Position numbers and translations under genes: made by a program
Shown: in pieces, positions 56,985-64,000 of the stretch
Numbering within the stretch: the first letter of the stretch is position 1
How the letters are laid out: the number at the start of each line of letters is the position of its first letter
The notes under the pieces: generated by a model
Databases searched by the model: none
Told to the model about the DNA's origin: nothing
What the model saw: the letters and a program-made list of their open reading frames with translations, nothing else
NCBI RefSeq assembly: GCF_022605525.1
Contig: NZ_JAKQYJ010000001.1
Span: forward strand, 1,287,501-1,351,500
Reading direction: 5' to 3'
Source of the DNA: Porphyrobacter sp. GA68
GTDB taxonomy: Bacteria > Pseudomonadota > Alphaproteobacteria > Sphingomonadales > Sphingomonadaceae
Length of the DNA stretch: 64,000 nt

Positions 56985-57104
56985 ATGAAAGAAGATCTGC
57001 ACGCGGCAAACAGGACCTACAGCAGGTTCGTTGCCAGCCTGAAATACACCATACCGCTGCTGGCAGTGATTGTTCTGCTGGTCATCATCATGATCGCTGA
57101 CTGA
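56985..57104 (+). CDS. aa3-type cytochrome c oxidase subunit IV, 39 residues
   Basis: This tiny gene encodes 39 residues: MKEDLHAANRTYSRFVASLK, then a single membrane helix (IPLLAVIVLLVIIMIA). The N-terminal pattern with an aromatic residue before the helix matches the small bacterial aa3 oxidase subunit IV family. GGTGAG lies about 9 bases upstream of ATG 56985. Such genes commonly stand in front of pntAA in alphaproteobacteria rather than with the other oxidase genes; here pntAA starts 16 bp later. Function in the oxidase is accessory. Confidence 0.85.
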   Translation: MKEDLHAANRTYSRFVASLKYTIPLLAVIVLLVIIMIAD

Positions 57105-57120
57105 ACCGGGTCCGGCGGTT

Positions 57121-58242
57121 TTGCGCATCGCCGTTCTCAAGGAAACGTCGCCTGGGGAACGGCGCGTGGCGCTTACTCCCGAAACGGCACGGAAATTGGC
57201 AAACCTTGGCGCGCAGGTCGCGGTGGAAGCCGGAGCGGGCGATACCGCGGCCGTGCCGGATGAAGATTACCGTGCGGCCGGGGTCGAGGTTGGGCCGGCG
57301 GATCAGGTCGTCCGCGGAGCCGGCATCGTTCTGGCCGTGCAGGCCCCCGCCGTGGATCGGCTCAAAGGCGTCGAAAATGGGGCGCTTGTCGCCGCAATTT
57401 TCGATCCGTACCAGCAGGCCGCTTTGGTCAGCGACTATGCTGTCGCCGGCCTGGAAGCGGTGGCCATGGATCTCATGCCGCGGATCACCCGCGCGCAGAG
57501 CATGGACGTGCTGTCGAGCCAGGCCAATCTGGCCGGGTACAAGGCAGTTATTGCCGCTGCCGACACCTTTGGCCGCGCTTTTCCCATGATGATGACCGCT
57601 GCCGGCACGATCCAGGCAGCGCGGGTCTTTGTTATGGGCGTTGGCGTCGCGGGGCTTCAGGCGATCGCCACTGCCCGCCGCCTCGGCGCTCAGGTATCCG
57701 CCACCGATGTGCGGTCCGCCACGCGCGAACAGATCCTGTCATTGGGTGCCAAGCCCGTGTTCGTGGAGAACGTCGCCGGGATCGAGGGGGAGGGTGTGGG
57801 CGGTTACGCCGCGGAAATGGGAGAAGAATACCGGCGCGCGCAGGCGCAGCTGGTTTCCACCCATATCGCCAAGCAGGACATCGTGATCACGACCGCGCTG
57901 ATCCCCGGCCGACCCGCCCCGCGCCTAGTCACCGACGCGCAGATCGCGTCCATGAAGCCCGGCAGTGTCATCTATGACCTGGCAGTGGCGCAGGGCGGCA
58001 ATGTCGAAGGTGCGCGCGCCGACGAGGTAACCGAACGGCACGGGGTGAAGATCATCGGCTATTCGAACACCGCCGCCCGGCTGGCGGCCGATGCATCCGC
58101 GTTGTACGCCCGCAATGTGTACAACTTCCTTGCCGCATTCTGGGACAAGGAACAGGGCCGTCCCGTGCTGGATGAAGAGATCGGGGACGCGGTGCGGCTG
58201 ACGCGGGGCGGGGCTGTGGTGAACGGGAGGGAGAGGGGATGA
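57121..58242 (+). CDS. pntAA: NAD(P)+ transhydrogenase subunit alpha 1 (NAD-binding domain)
   Basis: This 373-residue protein is domain I of proton-translocating transhydrogenase, binding NAD(H) on the cytoplasmic side. It begins RIAVLKETSPGERRVALTP, shared with alanine dehydrogenases, and has GVGVAGLQAIATARRLGAQV near residue 175 with the ATDVR loop. The start codon is TTG 57121. The membrane part is encoded by the separate pntAB, the three-gene split typical of Rhodospirillum-like systems. A secreted-protein gene begins in its stop codon (ATGA). Confidence 0.94.
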   Translation: MRIAVLKETSPGERRVALTPETARKLANLGAQVAVEAGAGDTAAVPDEDYRAAGVEVGPADQVVRGAGIVLAVQAPAVDRLKGVENGALVAAIFDPYQQAALVSDYAVAGLEAVAMDLMPRITRAQSMDVLSSQANLAGYKAVIAAADTFGRAFPMMMTAAGTIQAARVFVMGVGVAGLQAIATARRLGAQVSATDVRSATREQILSLGAKPVFVENVAGIEGEGVGGYAAEMGEEYRRAQAQLVSTHIAKQDIVITTALIPGRPAPRLVTDAQIASMKPGSVIYDLAVAQGGNVEGARADEVTERHGVKIIGYSNTAARLAADASALYARNVYNFLAAFWDKEQGRPVLDEEIGDAVRLTRGGAVVNGRERG

Positions 58243-58604
58243 AGGCGCTCGTCACAGTTACACTGGCCGCAATCTCGCTGGCGATGGCTCCGGCCAAGGA
58301 CTGGTCGGACCTTGCCGGTGAGTGGAGCGTGGACCTCCGCGTCAGCCTGGAGGATCAGGCGTACAACCAACCGATGCTCCTCAGGATCGGCGGGGACGAT
58401 CAAGTGACCGGATCGTTCTACAACAGCGAGATTCTCGCCGGCCGTGCCGGCAAGGCGCAGGGGCGCACCTGCGTCGCGTTCCGGACAACGGATGGGCAGG
58501 GGATGTACCACTCATCCGCCTGTTTGGTGGAAGGCAGGCTGGTGGGACAGACGTGGGCGGAAGGGCGCAACTTTGTCCTGCCCTGGACTGCTAGGCGGCG
58601 CTGA
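58239..58604 (+). CDS. Secreted hypothetical protein inserted between pntAA and pntAB
   Basis: I do not recognise this family. The 121-residue product has a signal peptide (MKALVTVTLAAISLAMAPA) and a compact mature domain with LAGEWSVDLRVSLEDQ, MLLRIGGDDQVTGSFYNSE and GQTWAEGRNFVLPW, all beta-strand-like, suggesting a small beta-sandwich or lipocalin-like fold. Its start overlaps pntAA by ATGA and pntAB begins only 2 bases after its stop, so it is translated with the transhydrogenase genes. Whether it is linked to the enzyme is unknown. Confidence 0.8.
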   Translation: MKALVTVTLAAISLAMAPAKDWSDLAGEWSVDLRVSLEDQAYNQPMLLRIGGDDQVTGSFYNSEILAGRAGKAQGRTCVAFRTTDGQGMYHSSACLVEGRLVGQTWAEGRNFVLPWTARRR

Positions 58605-58605
58605 C

Positions 58606-58887
58606 ATGGACTTCATCGCGATCCTCTCAATCTTCGTGCTGGCTTGCTTCGTCGGGTACTACGTCGTGTGGTCGGTGACGCCGGCGCTGCACACGCCGCT
58701 CATGGCTGTGACCAACGCGATCTCCTCCGTCATCATAGTCGGCGGGCTGATCGCGGCGGCTGCGGCGGAGGTCCCGGGCGCCAAATGGCTGGGGCTGCTG
58801 GCGGTGGTGCTGGCGAGCGTCAACATCTTCGGCGGCTTTGCGGTGACCGCCCGGATGCTGGCGATGTACCGCAAGAAGGACAGGTGA
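58606..58887 (+). CDS. pntAB: NAD(P)+ transhydrogenase subunit alpha 2 (membrane part)
   Basis: The 93-residue protein has three membrane helices (FIAILSIFVLACFVGYYVVW; TNAISSVIIVGGLIAAAAA; LGLLAVVLASVNIFGGFAV) and ends TARMLAMYRKKDR, the usual end of this subunit. It supplies part of the proton channel together with PntB. ATG 58606 is 2 bases after the stop of the secreted-protein gene. pntB is 900 bp further on because of an inserted PEP-CTERM gene. Confidence 0.95.
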   Translation: MDFIAILSIFVLACFVGYYVVWSVTPALHTPLMAVTNAISSVIIVGGLIAAAAAEVPGAKWLGLLAVVLASVNIFGGFAVTARMLAMYRKKDR

Positions 58888-59116
58888 ACGGCTTTGCCGG
58901 CATGCGGAGCCTGCCGCAGGCGGTGTCCGACGGCGTCACCCTTCGCCCATGGTCACAAGCGCCCTTTGCTAGCATCCGTGCGGTTGATAGGGAAAGGTGT
59001 CTCCGGGTTGTCCCGTAACGGGCCTGTGCGTCAGGAAATGTTTGCTTAACAGGCTGTTCAGCTTACGGCGCCGTCTGCTGCCATCGCAGGGGGTGGCGGA
59101 AAACAGGAGATTGTTG

Positions 59117-59683
59117 ATGAAGAAATTGGCACTTGCCGGCACCGCTCTCGCTGCTCTCGTGGCGACACCGGCTGCAGCCGCGGTGAACATCGTTGTCGAG
59201 GGCGGCGGCACGCCGATCGTCTATCAAGGCGACAATGGGAACCGCTTCGCTGTGCTCGGTATCGACGCACGGCCGCAGGATGGCGACACGATCGTCAACC
59301 TCCCGAACTTCACCGTCGATACGGATTTCATTCGCTCGTTGATCGTCAGCGGAGGTCAGTCGCGCCTGCAGAACGTGTTCGCCTGCACCGGCAGCGGCGC
59401 GGCGTTTGGCTGCTCGCCGTTCACCTCGCTGTCCGTTCCTGACGAAGCCCGTCTGTTCAACAGCCTGCTGGCAGAGTTCACCGGCACCGGAAACATCGTC
59501 TTCTCCAGACCCTCTGGCGGCACGACGACCTTGTCGCTCAATGTGACGCAGAATGGTGCGCCGCCGATTGCCGCCGCGGTTCCGGAGCCTGCGACATGGG
59601 CGATGATGCTGCTGGGCTTTTTCGGCATCGGCTTCGCGATGCGGTCGCAGCGTGCTCGCAGAGTAAGTGTTGCCTACGCCTGA
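59117..59683 (+). CDS. PEPxxWA-CTERM sorting-domain protein
   Basis: The 188-residue protein has a signal peptide (KKLALAGTALAALVATPAAA) and a C-terminal sorting signal: VPEPATWAMMLLGFFGIGF followed by the basic end RSQRARR. PEPxxWA is the sphingomonad-type variant, expected to be processed by an exosortase and tied to exopolysaccharide. The mature part has beta-rich repeats such as GNRFAVLGIDARPQDGDTIV, and a Cys pair (FACTGSG, FGCSPF). AGGAG precedes the ATG. It sits between pntAB and pntB, with its own hairpin terminator. No exosortase gene is nearby. Confidence 0.88.
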   Translation: MKKLALAGTALAALVATPAAAAVNIVVEGGGTPIVYQGDNGNRFAVLGIDARPQDGDTIVNLPNFTVDTDFIRSLIVSGGQSRLQNVFACTGSGAAFGCSPFTSLSVPDEARLFNSLLAEFTGTGNIVFSRPSGGTTTLSLNVTQNGAPPIAAAVPEPATWAMMLLGFFGIGFAMRSQRARRVSVAYA

Positions 59684-59707
59684 GTCGGGTCATCGTAAAA
59701 AGCGGGG

Positions 59708-59732
59708 AGGGCTGCACCTTGTGTGCGGCCCT
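59708..59732 (+). terminator. Hairpin terminator after the PEP-CTERM gene
   Basis: AGGGCTGCAC (59708-59717) pairs with GTGCGGCCCT (59723-59732), with one G-T wobble, around a 5-base loop, followed by TTCCTGTTT. It lies 25 bp after the stop and before pntB, so readthrough into pntB may be reduced. Confidence 0.65.
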
Positions 59733-59795
59733 TTCCTGTTTGGGCGCTTGTCCATGCCGAAGCCGTGCCTTATCCCGATGCAGGGAGGCGAAAGC

Positions 59796-61367
59796 ATGAG
59801 GCGCATCAAAACGAAGGACGGGCTTGCCGGCCGAGCGCTCTGCTGGATTGGCGTGGGCTGGCTTCTTGGCGGAGCCGCTCCTGCCAACGACTTTCCTCAT
59901 CCAAGTTTCGGCAGCAGCGTGTGGCCTCCGCTGCTCTACCTTGTCGCCGGAGTGTGCTTCATCCTCGCGCTGCGCGGCTTGTCACATCCGGCGACCAGCG
60001 TGCGTGGCAACAGATTTGGCATGGCGGGGATGGTGATCGCGGTGGCAACGACCGTGCTGTCGTTAGAGATTGCCAGCTTCGCCGAAATACTCGTCGCCAT
60101 CGCGATAGGCGGCGCAATCGGCTGGATCATAGCGCGCCGGATCGCGATGACCGACATGCCGCAACTGGTCGCCGGATTTCACTCGCTGGTCGGGCTGGCG
60201 GCGGTGCTCGTCGGTTGGGCGGCGTATCTGAACCCGGGCGCGTTCGGCATTCTACAGCAGGTGACAGACGCCTTTTTTCACCCTGTGACCGGCGCGCCTC
60301 TAGTGATGGTCAACGAGCAGATCAGCCCGATCAGCCGGGTCGAACTTGGCCTCGGCATTGCCATCGGCGCCATCACCTTCAGCGGCTCGGTCATCGCGTT
60401 CCTCAAGCTGGCCGGGAAGATGAGCGGTGCGCCGATCCTGCTTCCCGGACGGCACGTCATCAATCTGGGGGTATTGCTGGCTATCCTGGTGCTGGTGGCG
60501 CTGTTCGCGACCGCTCAGCCGGCTGCCACCCTACCTCTGCTTATTGCGTTGACGATCCTGGCTTTCCTGATCGGTTTCCTGCTCATCATCCCCATCGGCG
60601 GCGCGGATATGCCGGTGGTCGTGTCAATGCTGAACAGCTATTCCGGCTGGGCCGCCGCTGCGCTGGGGTTCACCCTCGGCAACGCGGCGCTGGTCATCAC
60701 CGGAGCGCTGGTGGGCAGTTCCGGGGCGATCCTGTCCTACATCATGTGCCGCGCGATGAACCGCAGCTTCCTTTCGGTCATCGCTGGCGGTTTCGGCACG
60801 GATGCGAGTGGCGGAGCCTCTGATCAGCGTGAGCAACGCCCGTACAAGCAAGGCAGCGCGGAAGATGCGGCCTATATGCTGGAACAGGCGGACAGCGTCA
60901 TCATCATCCCGGGTTACGGCATGGCCGTGGCGCAGGCGCAGCACGCTTTGCGCGAGATGGCTGACCTCCTCAAGCAGAAAGGGGTGGAGGTAAAATACGC
61001 GATCCATCCAGTGGCCGGGCGGATGCCGGGCCACATGAATGTCCTGCTGGCGGAAGCAAATGTGCCCTATGACGAAGTGTTCGAACTGGAGGACATCAAT
61101 TCAGAATTCGCGCAGACGGATGTCGCCTTTATCATCGGCGCCAATGACGTGGTAAATCCGGCCGCCAAGACCGACAAGACCTCGCCCATCTACGGCATGC
61201 CGGTATTCGACGTCGACAAGGCGAAGCAGGTGTTCTTCATCAAGCGCAGCATGGGCGGGGTGGGGTATGCCGGCGTCGATAATGATGTATTCTACCTGCC
61301 GCAGACGACCATGCTGCTCGCCGATGCGAAGAAGATGGTCGAAGGCATTGTAAAGGCGTTGAACTGA
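59796..61367 (+). CDS. pntB: NAD(P)+ transhydrogenase subunit beta
   Basis: The 523-residue protein combines the membrane domain II (many helices, including MPQLVAGFHSLVGLAAVLVG and GGADMPVVVSMLNSYSGWAAAAL) with the NADP-binding domain III at the end (IIPGYGMAVAQAQHALREMA, then GRMPGHMNVLLAEANVPYD and VGYAGVDNDVFY). It is about 50 residues longer at the N-terminus than usual. ATG 59796 has GGGAGG at a good distance; the frame reaches 59667, past the terminator hairpin. A lipoprotein gene begins at its stop. Confidence 0.95.
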   Translation: MRRIKTKDGLAGRALCWIGVGWLLGGAAPANDFPHPSFGSSVWPPLLYLVAGVCFILALRGLSHPATSVRGNRFGMAGMVIAVATTVLSLEIASFAEILVAIAIGGAIGWIIARRIAMTDMPQLVAGFHSLVGLAAVLVGWAAYLNPGAFGILQQVTDAFFHPVTGAPLVMVNEQISPISRVELGLGIAIGAITFSGSVIAFLKLAGKMSGAPILLPGRHVINLGVLLAILVLVALFATAQPAATLPLLIALTILAFLIGFLLIIPIGGADMPVVVSMLNSYSGWAAAALGFTLGNAALVITGALVGSSGAILSYIMCRAMNRSFLSVIAGGFGTDASGGASDQREQRPYKQGSAEDAAYMLEQADSVIIIPGYGMAVAQAQHALREMADLLKQKGVEVKYAIHPVAGRMPGHMNVLLAEANVPYDEVFELEDINSEFAQTDVAFIIGANDVVNPAAKTDKTSPIYGMPVFDVDKAKQVFFIKRSMGGVGYAGVDNDVFYLPQTTMLLADAKKMVEGIVKALN

Positions 61368-61696
61368 TGCGAATTGTGCTTGCCTGTACCACTTTCCTGC
61401 TGGCGGCGGGATGCGCGCAGACAATCGCCGAAGATCGGGTGCGGTCCGCCCTGACCGATGCGGGGCTGAGCAACCGCAACGCCCGGTGCATGGCGGAACG
61501 CATGGTTGACCGGCTGACCATCGACCAGTTGCGGAAGCTGGAGCGGGTGAGGGCTCGCGAGGGAGAGCGCAGTACCAACCTTTCCCTGGCCGAATATGTC
61601 GAACGGGTTCGCCGCGTGGGCGACGCGGAGGTGGTGGCAGTCACCGCCTCGTCTGCGGGTTTGTGCGCAACGGGTCTGGCGCCGGAAGCGCGCTGA
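61367..61696 (+). CDS. Small lipoprotein downstream of pntB
   Basis: The 109-residue product starts MRIVLACTTFLLAAGCAQTI with lipobox LAAGC, so Cys16 is likely lipidated. The rest is helical with AEDRVRSALTDAGLSNRNARCMAERMVDRLTIDQLRKL, a pattern seen in a group of small alphaproteobacterial periplasmic proteins of unknown role. Its ATG overlaps the pntB stop by one base (TGATG), so it is translated with pntB. A hairpin follows 5 bp after its stop. Confidence 0.8.
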   Translation: MRIVLACTTFLLAAGCAQTIAEDRVRSALTDAGLSNRNARCMAERMVDRLTIDQLRKLERVRAREGERSTNLSLAEYVERVRRVGDAEVVAVTASSAGLCATGLAPEAR

Positions 61697-61700
61697 AGCA

Positions 61701-61722
61701 CGCCTTGCCCCGGAGCAAGGCG
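61701..61722 (+). terminator. Hairpin downstream of the pnt region
   Basis: CGCCTTGC (61701-61708) pairs with GCAAGGCG (61715-61722) around a 6-base loop, directly after the lipoprotein gene and before dgt. There is no clear T run. Confidence 0.5.
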
Positions 61723-61741
61723 CGGCTTACCTGCCCTGCCG

Positions 61742-62902
61742 ATGAAGAAAGCGCCCTATGCCAGCGATCCCGAGGCCAGCCGCGGGCGCGAGTTCCGCGA
61801 GAACCGGCAAGGATCGCGGGGCCCCCGTTCAGAGTTCCAGCGTGATCGCGACAGGATTATTCACTCGATCGCCTTTCGCAGGCTGCGCAGCAAGACGCAG
61901 GTGTTCATTGCGCCCGACGGCGATCATTATCGTACCCGCCTGACGCATACCCTGGAAGTGGCCCAGATCGGCCGCGTGATTGCCCGCGCACTGGGTCTGG
62001 ATGAGGATCTGACAGAGGCGCTGTGCCTGGGTCACGATCTGGGTCACCCGCCGTTCGGCCATGCCGGAGAACTGGCGCTGGCGGCCGCGATGGAGCCGTT
62101 CGGCGGCTTTGACCACAATGCCCACACCATCCGCACGGTGACCCGGCTGGAACGACCGTATATCGGGCACGACGGGCTGAACCTGTGCTGGGAAACGGTT
62201 GACGGGCTGGCCAAACACAACGGACCGGTTGCGGAGCCGAACTGGGCTTTGGCTGAAATCGACGCAGCCTTCCCCTTGGAACTGGACGCTTACCCTTCTT
62301 TGGAGGCGCAGGTGGCGGCGGTTGCGGACGACATTGCCTATGACAATCACGACATCGACGACGGGCTGCGGGCTGGCAAGCTGGATGCGGACCGGCTGTT
62401 GTCGCTCGACTTCGTTGCTGACCTCTTTCGCGAGCTGGAGCGGCGTCACCCGCTCGCGTCGAGAGCCAAACTGCTGCGCGAACTCGTCCGCACCCAGATA
62501 GGCCAGATGGTCAATGATGTTATCGAGCATACCAGCGCGCAGGCGGCGGGCCTGGGCTCCGTGGCTGAAGTGCGCAGTGCCGGGCGGGCGCTGGGGGGGT
62601 TCTCGCCTGAGTGGCGGGAACGTGAGCGGCGGTTGAAGACCTTCATGTATCAGGAACTGTACCACCACCCGGACCAGGCGCAGACAGCGCAGCGGGCGGG
62701 TGAAGTGGTCGCGCGCTTGTTTGCCGCCTACAGCGACGATCACCGGATGCTGCCGACAGAATGGCGGGATGTGTTGCCGGTGGCGGAACCGGAACGTTCG
62801 CGCTGCATCGCGGACTTCATCGCCGGCATGACCGATCGCTATGCCATTGATCGCTACGCCCAGATCACCGGCGAACGGCCGCGTGGGCTGACGAATGTCT
62901 GA
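61742..62902 (+). CDS. dgt: dGTP triphosphohydrolase-like protein
   Basis: The 386-residue HD-domain enzyme hydrolyses dNTPs to nucleoside and triphosphate. It has the metal site spread over RTRLTHTLEVAQIGR near residue 67, CLGHDLGHPPFGHAGE near 95 and VAAVADDIAYDNHDIDDG near 195. The length fits the short alphaproteobacterial type. In the E. coli family the enzyme controls dGTP pools. It starts 45 bp after the lipoprotein gene, and the NAD(P)-binding protein gene begins in its last codons (8-bp overlap). Confidence 0.92.
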   Translation: MKKAPYASDPEASRGREFRENRQGSRGPRSEFQRDRDRIIHSIAFRRLRSKTQVFIAPDGDHYRTRLTHTLEVAQIGRVIARALGLDEDLTEALCLGHDLGHPPFGHAGELALAAAMEPFGGFDHNAHTIRTVTRLERPYIGHDGLNLCWETVDGLAKHNGPVAEPNWALAEIDAAFPLELDAYPSLEAQVAAVADDIAYDNHDIDDGLRAGKLDADRLLSLDFVADLFRELERRHPLASRAKLLRELVRTQIGQMVNDVIEHTSAQAAGLGSVAEVRSAGRALGGFSPEWRERERRLKTFMYQELYHHPDQAQTAQRAGEVVARLFAAYSDDHRMLPTEWRDVLPVAEPERSRCIADFIAGMTDRYAIDRYAQITGERPRGLTNV

Positions 62903-63578
62903 TCTGGCCAGAGTTGTGCTTGTCGGGGCCACCGGACTGGTCGGCAGAGCGATCGTTGCCGAAGCGGCACGCCGTAACCACGGGAACCTGCACATCCTTG
63001 TCCGGCGCCGGCCCGAATGGCTGGCCGCAGCGCCGGTGCCCGTGTTTGTGGAGGATCCCTCCCGCTGGGACCGGGTAATGGAAGACATTCGGCCCGATGT
63101 GGTTATCTGCACCCTTGGAACGACTTGGCGCAAGGCGGGGCGTGACGAACAGGCGTTCAGGGCGGTCGATCACCAGCTGGTCGTGGCAACAGCCAAGGCT
63201 GCCCAGCAGCATGGAGCGACCGGGATGGTGGTCGTAAGCGCGGTCGGCGCGAAGCCGGCAAGTCGTTCTTTCTACCTGCGCGTGAAGGGAGAGATGGAGC
63301 GCGACCTGGCGACGCTGGGCTTTGCCCGCCTTGACATTCTGCGGCCGGGACTATTGCACGGTACGCGGCAGGCGGATTTCAGGTTGATGGAGCGTGTTGC
63401 AGCCATCCTTAGCCCGGTTACCGATCGAGTCCTGCTCGGCGGTGCGCGCCGCTATCGCTCCATCTCGGCACGCACGGTGGCACAGGCGGCCCTGACACTG
63501 TCGCAAGCCACCGAAGAGGGCGTTCGGGTATTCCACAATTATGAGATGCGTCGCTTAGTGGGGTCGATCGCGGCATGA
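62895..63578 (+). CDS. NAD(P)-binding Rossmann protein (NmrA/atypical SDR-like)
   Basis: The 227-residue protein starts ARVVLVGATGLVGRAIVAEA, a Rossmann GxxGxxG near residue 11, and has VICTLGTTWRKAGRDEQAFR near 70, then the VVSAVGAKPASRSFYLRVKGEME segment with Tyr-x3-Lys (YLRVK) near 135. It is close to atypical SDRs such as HTATIP2/YbjT-like oxidoreductases. The substrate is unknown. It overlaps dgt by 8 bp and the ABA4-like gene by ATGA. Confidence 0.85.
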   Translation: MSDLARVVLVGATGLVGRAIVAEAARRNHGNLHILVRRRPEWLAAAPVPVFVEDPSRWDRVMEDIRPDVVICTLGTTWRKAGRDEQAFRAVDHQLVVATAKAAQQHGATGMVVVSAVGAKPASRSFYLRVKGEMERDLATLGFARLDILRPGLLHGTRQADFRLMERVAAILSPVTDRVLLGGARRYRSISARTVAQAALTLSQATEEGVRVFHNYEMRRLVGSIAA

Positions 63579-64000
63579 CCTGGCCGCTCGTTTTCAACCT
63601 CGCCAATGGCGTGGCGATAGTGATGTGGCTGATCCTGATCTTCCTGCCCCGACGCGAGATAGTGCTGACCCTGGTGCTGTATGCCGGCATTGGCCTGTTG
63701 TGCCTTGCGTACACGGCAGGAGTTGCCGGCGTGCTGTCAGGCGTGTGGGGCGGCGAGGCTTCAGGGGCGGACTTCACCACGATCGCCGGGGTGCGGGCGA
63801 TCTTTTCGACCGATGGTGGAGTGACGATCGGCTGGATTCACTACCTAGCGTTTGACCTGTTCGCCGGGCTGTGGATCGCGCGCGACGCCGACACCAAGGG
63901 GTGGGGCCGGGCGGCTCAGGCGCCTGTGCTGCTGCTGACCTTTGTTGCCGGGCCTGCGGGGCTGCTGGCGTGGCTGGTCCTGCGCGGCAGGTTCTCCTTG
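63575..64000 (+). CDS. ABA4-like membrane protein, 3' end beyond the window
   Basis: The frame is open for 142 codons to the right edge, beginning MTWPLVFNLANGVAIVMWLI. Four hydrophobic segments follow, with FTTIAGVRAIFSTDGGVTIG and WIHYLAFDLFAGLWIARD between. These are landmarks of the ABA4-like (DUF4281) family, named after a plant protein needed for neoxanthin. In bacteria the role is not settled; a link to carotenoid chemistry is only an inference. ATG 63575 overlaps the previous stop. Few residues are likely missing, as the family is about 150 long. Confidence 0.85.
   Translation, partial: MTWPLVFNLANGVAIVMWLILIFLPRREIVLTLVLYAGIGLLCLAYTAGVAGVLSGVWGGEASGADFTTIAGVRAIFSTDGGVTIGWIHYLAFDLFAGLWIARDADTKGWGRAAQAPVLLLTFVAGPAGLLAWLVLRGRFSL

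Overview
The window is about 64 kb of GC-rich DNA (roughly 65 percent G+C by eye), densely packed with genes on both strands. It reads as chromosomal DNA of an alphaproteobacterium, most likely order Sphingomonadales (Erythrobacteraceae or Sphingomonadaceae). Pointers are: a serC leader RNA upstream of serC-serA; a ChvI/ChvG two-component system in one block with HprK, RapZ, an EIIA-Man-type protein and HPr next to pckA; a CcrM-type (GANTC) DNA methyltransferase; a split pntAA/pntAB/pntB transhydrogenase with a 39-residue aa3 oxidase subunit IV in front; a PEPxxWA-CTERM protein; DUF1285 and DUF3597 proteins. I see no rRNA, CRISPR, integrase, transposase or phage genes, so this looks like conserved core chromosome. 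No gene-free stretch exceeds 300 bases.

Layout. 1-1.7 kb: two minus-strand genes, a glycosyltransferase and an edge-truncated DUF429-like protein. 1.75-8.3 kb: biosynthetic genes serC, serA, hisZ, purA, with an opposing aldo/keto reductase. 8.4-13.2 kb: a receiver-like/winged-helix regulator, then lysA, a small lipoprotein and argH (minus) back to back with a TlpA-like thioredoxin lipoprotein, and a tRNA-Val. 13.2-21.3 kb: an asparaginase, an MDR oxidoreductase and small membrane protein pair, truA, fmt, recR, def, rmuC and a SpoU-type RNA methyltransferase. 21.4-27.8 kb: the regulatory PTS block (HPr, EIIA, RapZ, HprK, ChvG, ChvI, all minus) divergent from pckA. 27.9-33.7 kb: envelope or secreted proteins (HExxH/TPR protein, DUF885 hydrolase, DUF3597, TonB-like protein) and an alpha/beta hydrolase. 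33.7-36.3 kb: two cysteine desulfurases in tandem plus a 2Fe-2S ferredoxin. 36.4-40.6 kb: a DJ-1/PfpI protein, parC and two small secreted proteins. 40.7-44.8 kb: a minus-strand run of a CCA-adding-type enzyme, a Nudix hydrolase, DUF1285, a GNAT and a sugar-dehydrogenase lipoprotein. 44.8-50.4 kb: rnhB, an SDR, ccrM, folP and an aldehyde dehydrogenase. 50.4-54 kb: the sulfate activation operon cysD-cysNC-cysQ (minus). 54.1-56.8 kb: a PhoD-type phosphatase and an NtrC-like regulator. 57-61.7 kb: the pnt region with two inserted export-signal genes. 61.7-64 kb: dgt, a NAD(P)-binding protein and an ABA4-like membrane protein cut by the window edge.

How the genes work together. serC and serA give serine, and cysD-cysNC activates sulfate for cysteine, while cysQ removes the PAP by-product. 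The cysteine desulfurases then mobilise cysteine sulfur. HPr, EIIA and HprK without a sugar permease are the typical alphaproteobacterial regulatory PTS; with ChvG/ChvI and the divergent pckA they suggest coupling of envelope and acid sensing to central carbon flux. The best leads for follow-up are the NtrC-like regulator with an altered GAFTGA loop, the PEP-CTERM gene with its own terminator inside the pnt operon, two divergent gene pairs whose start codons may share bases, the tandem desulfurases, and a perfect 10-bp inverted repeat upstream of cysD. I did not find a clearly new defence or secretion system. All product calls rest on reading translated sequence and motifs; no database search was run.
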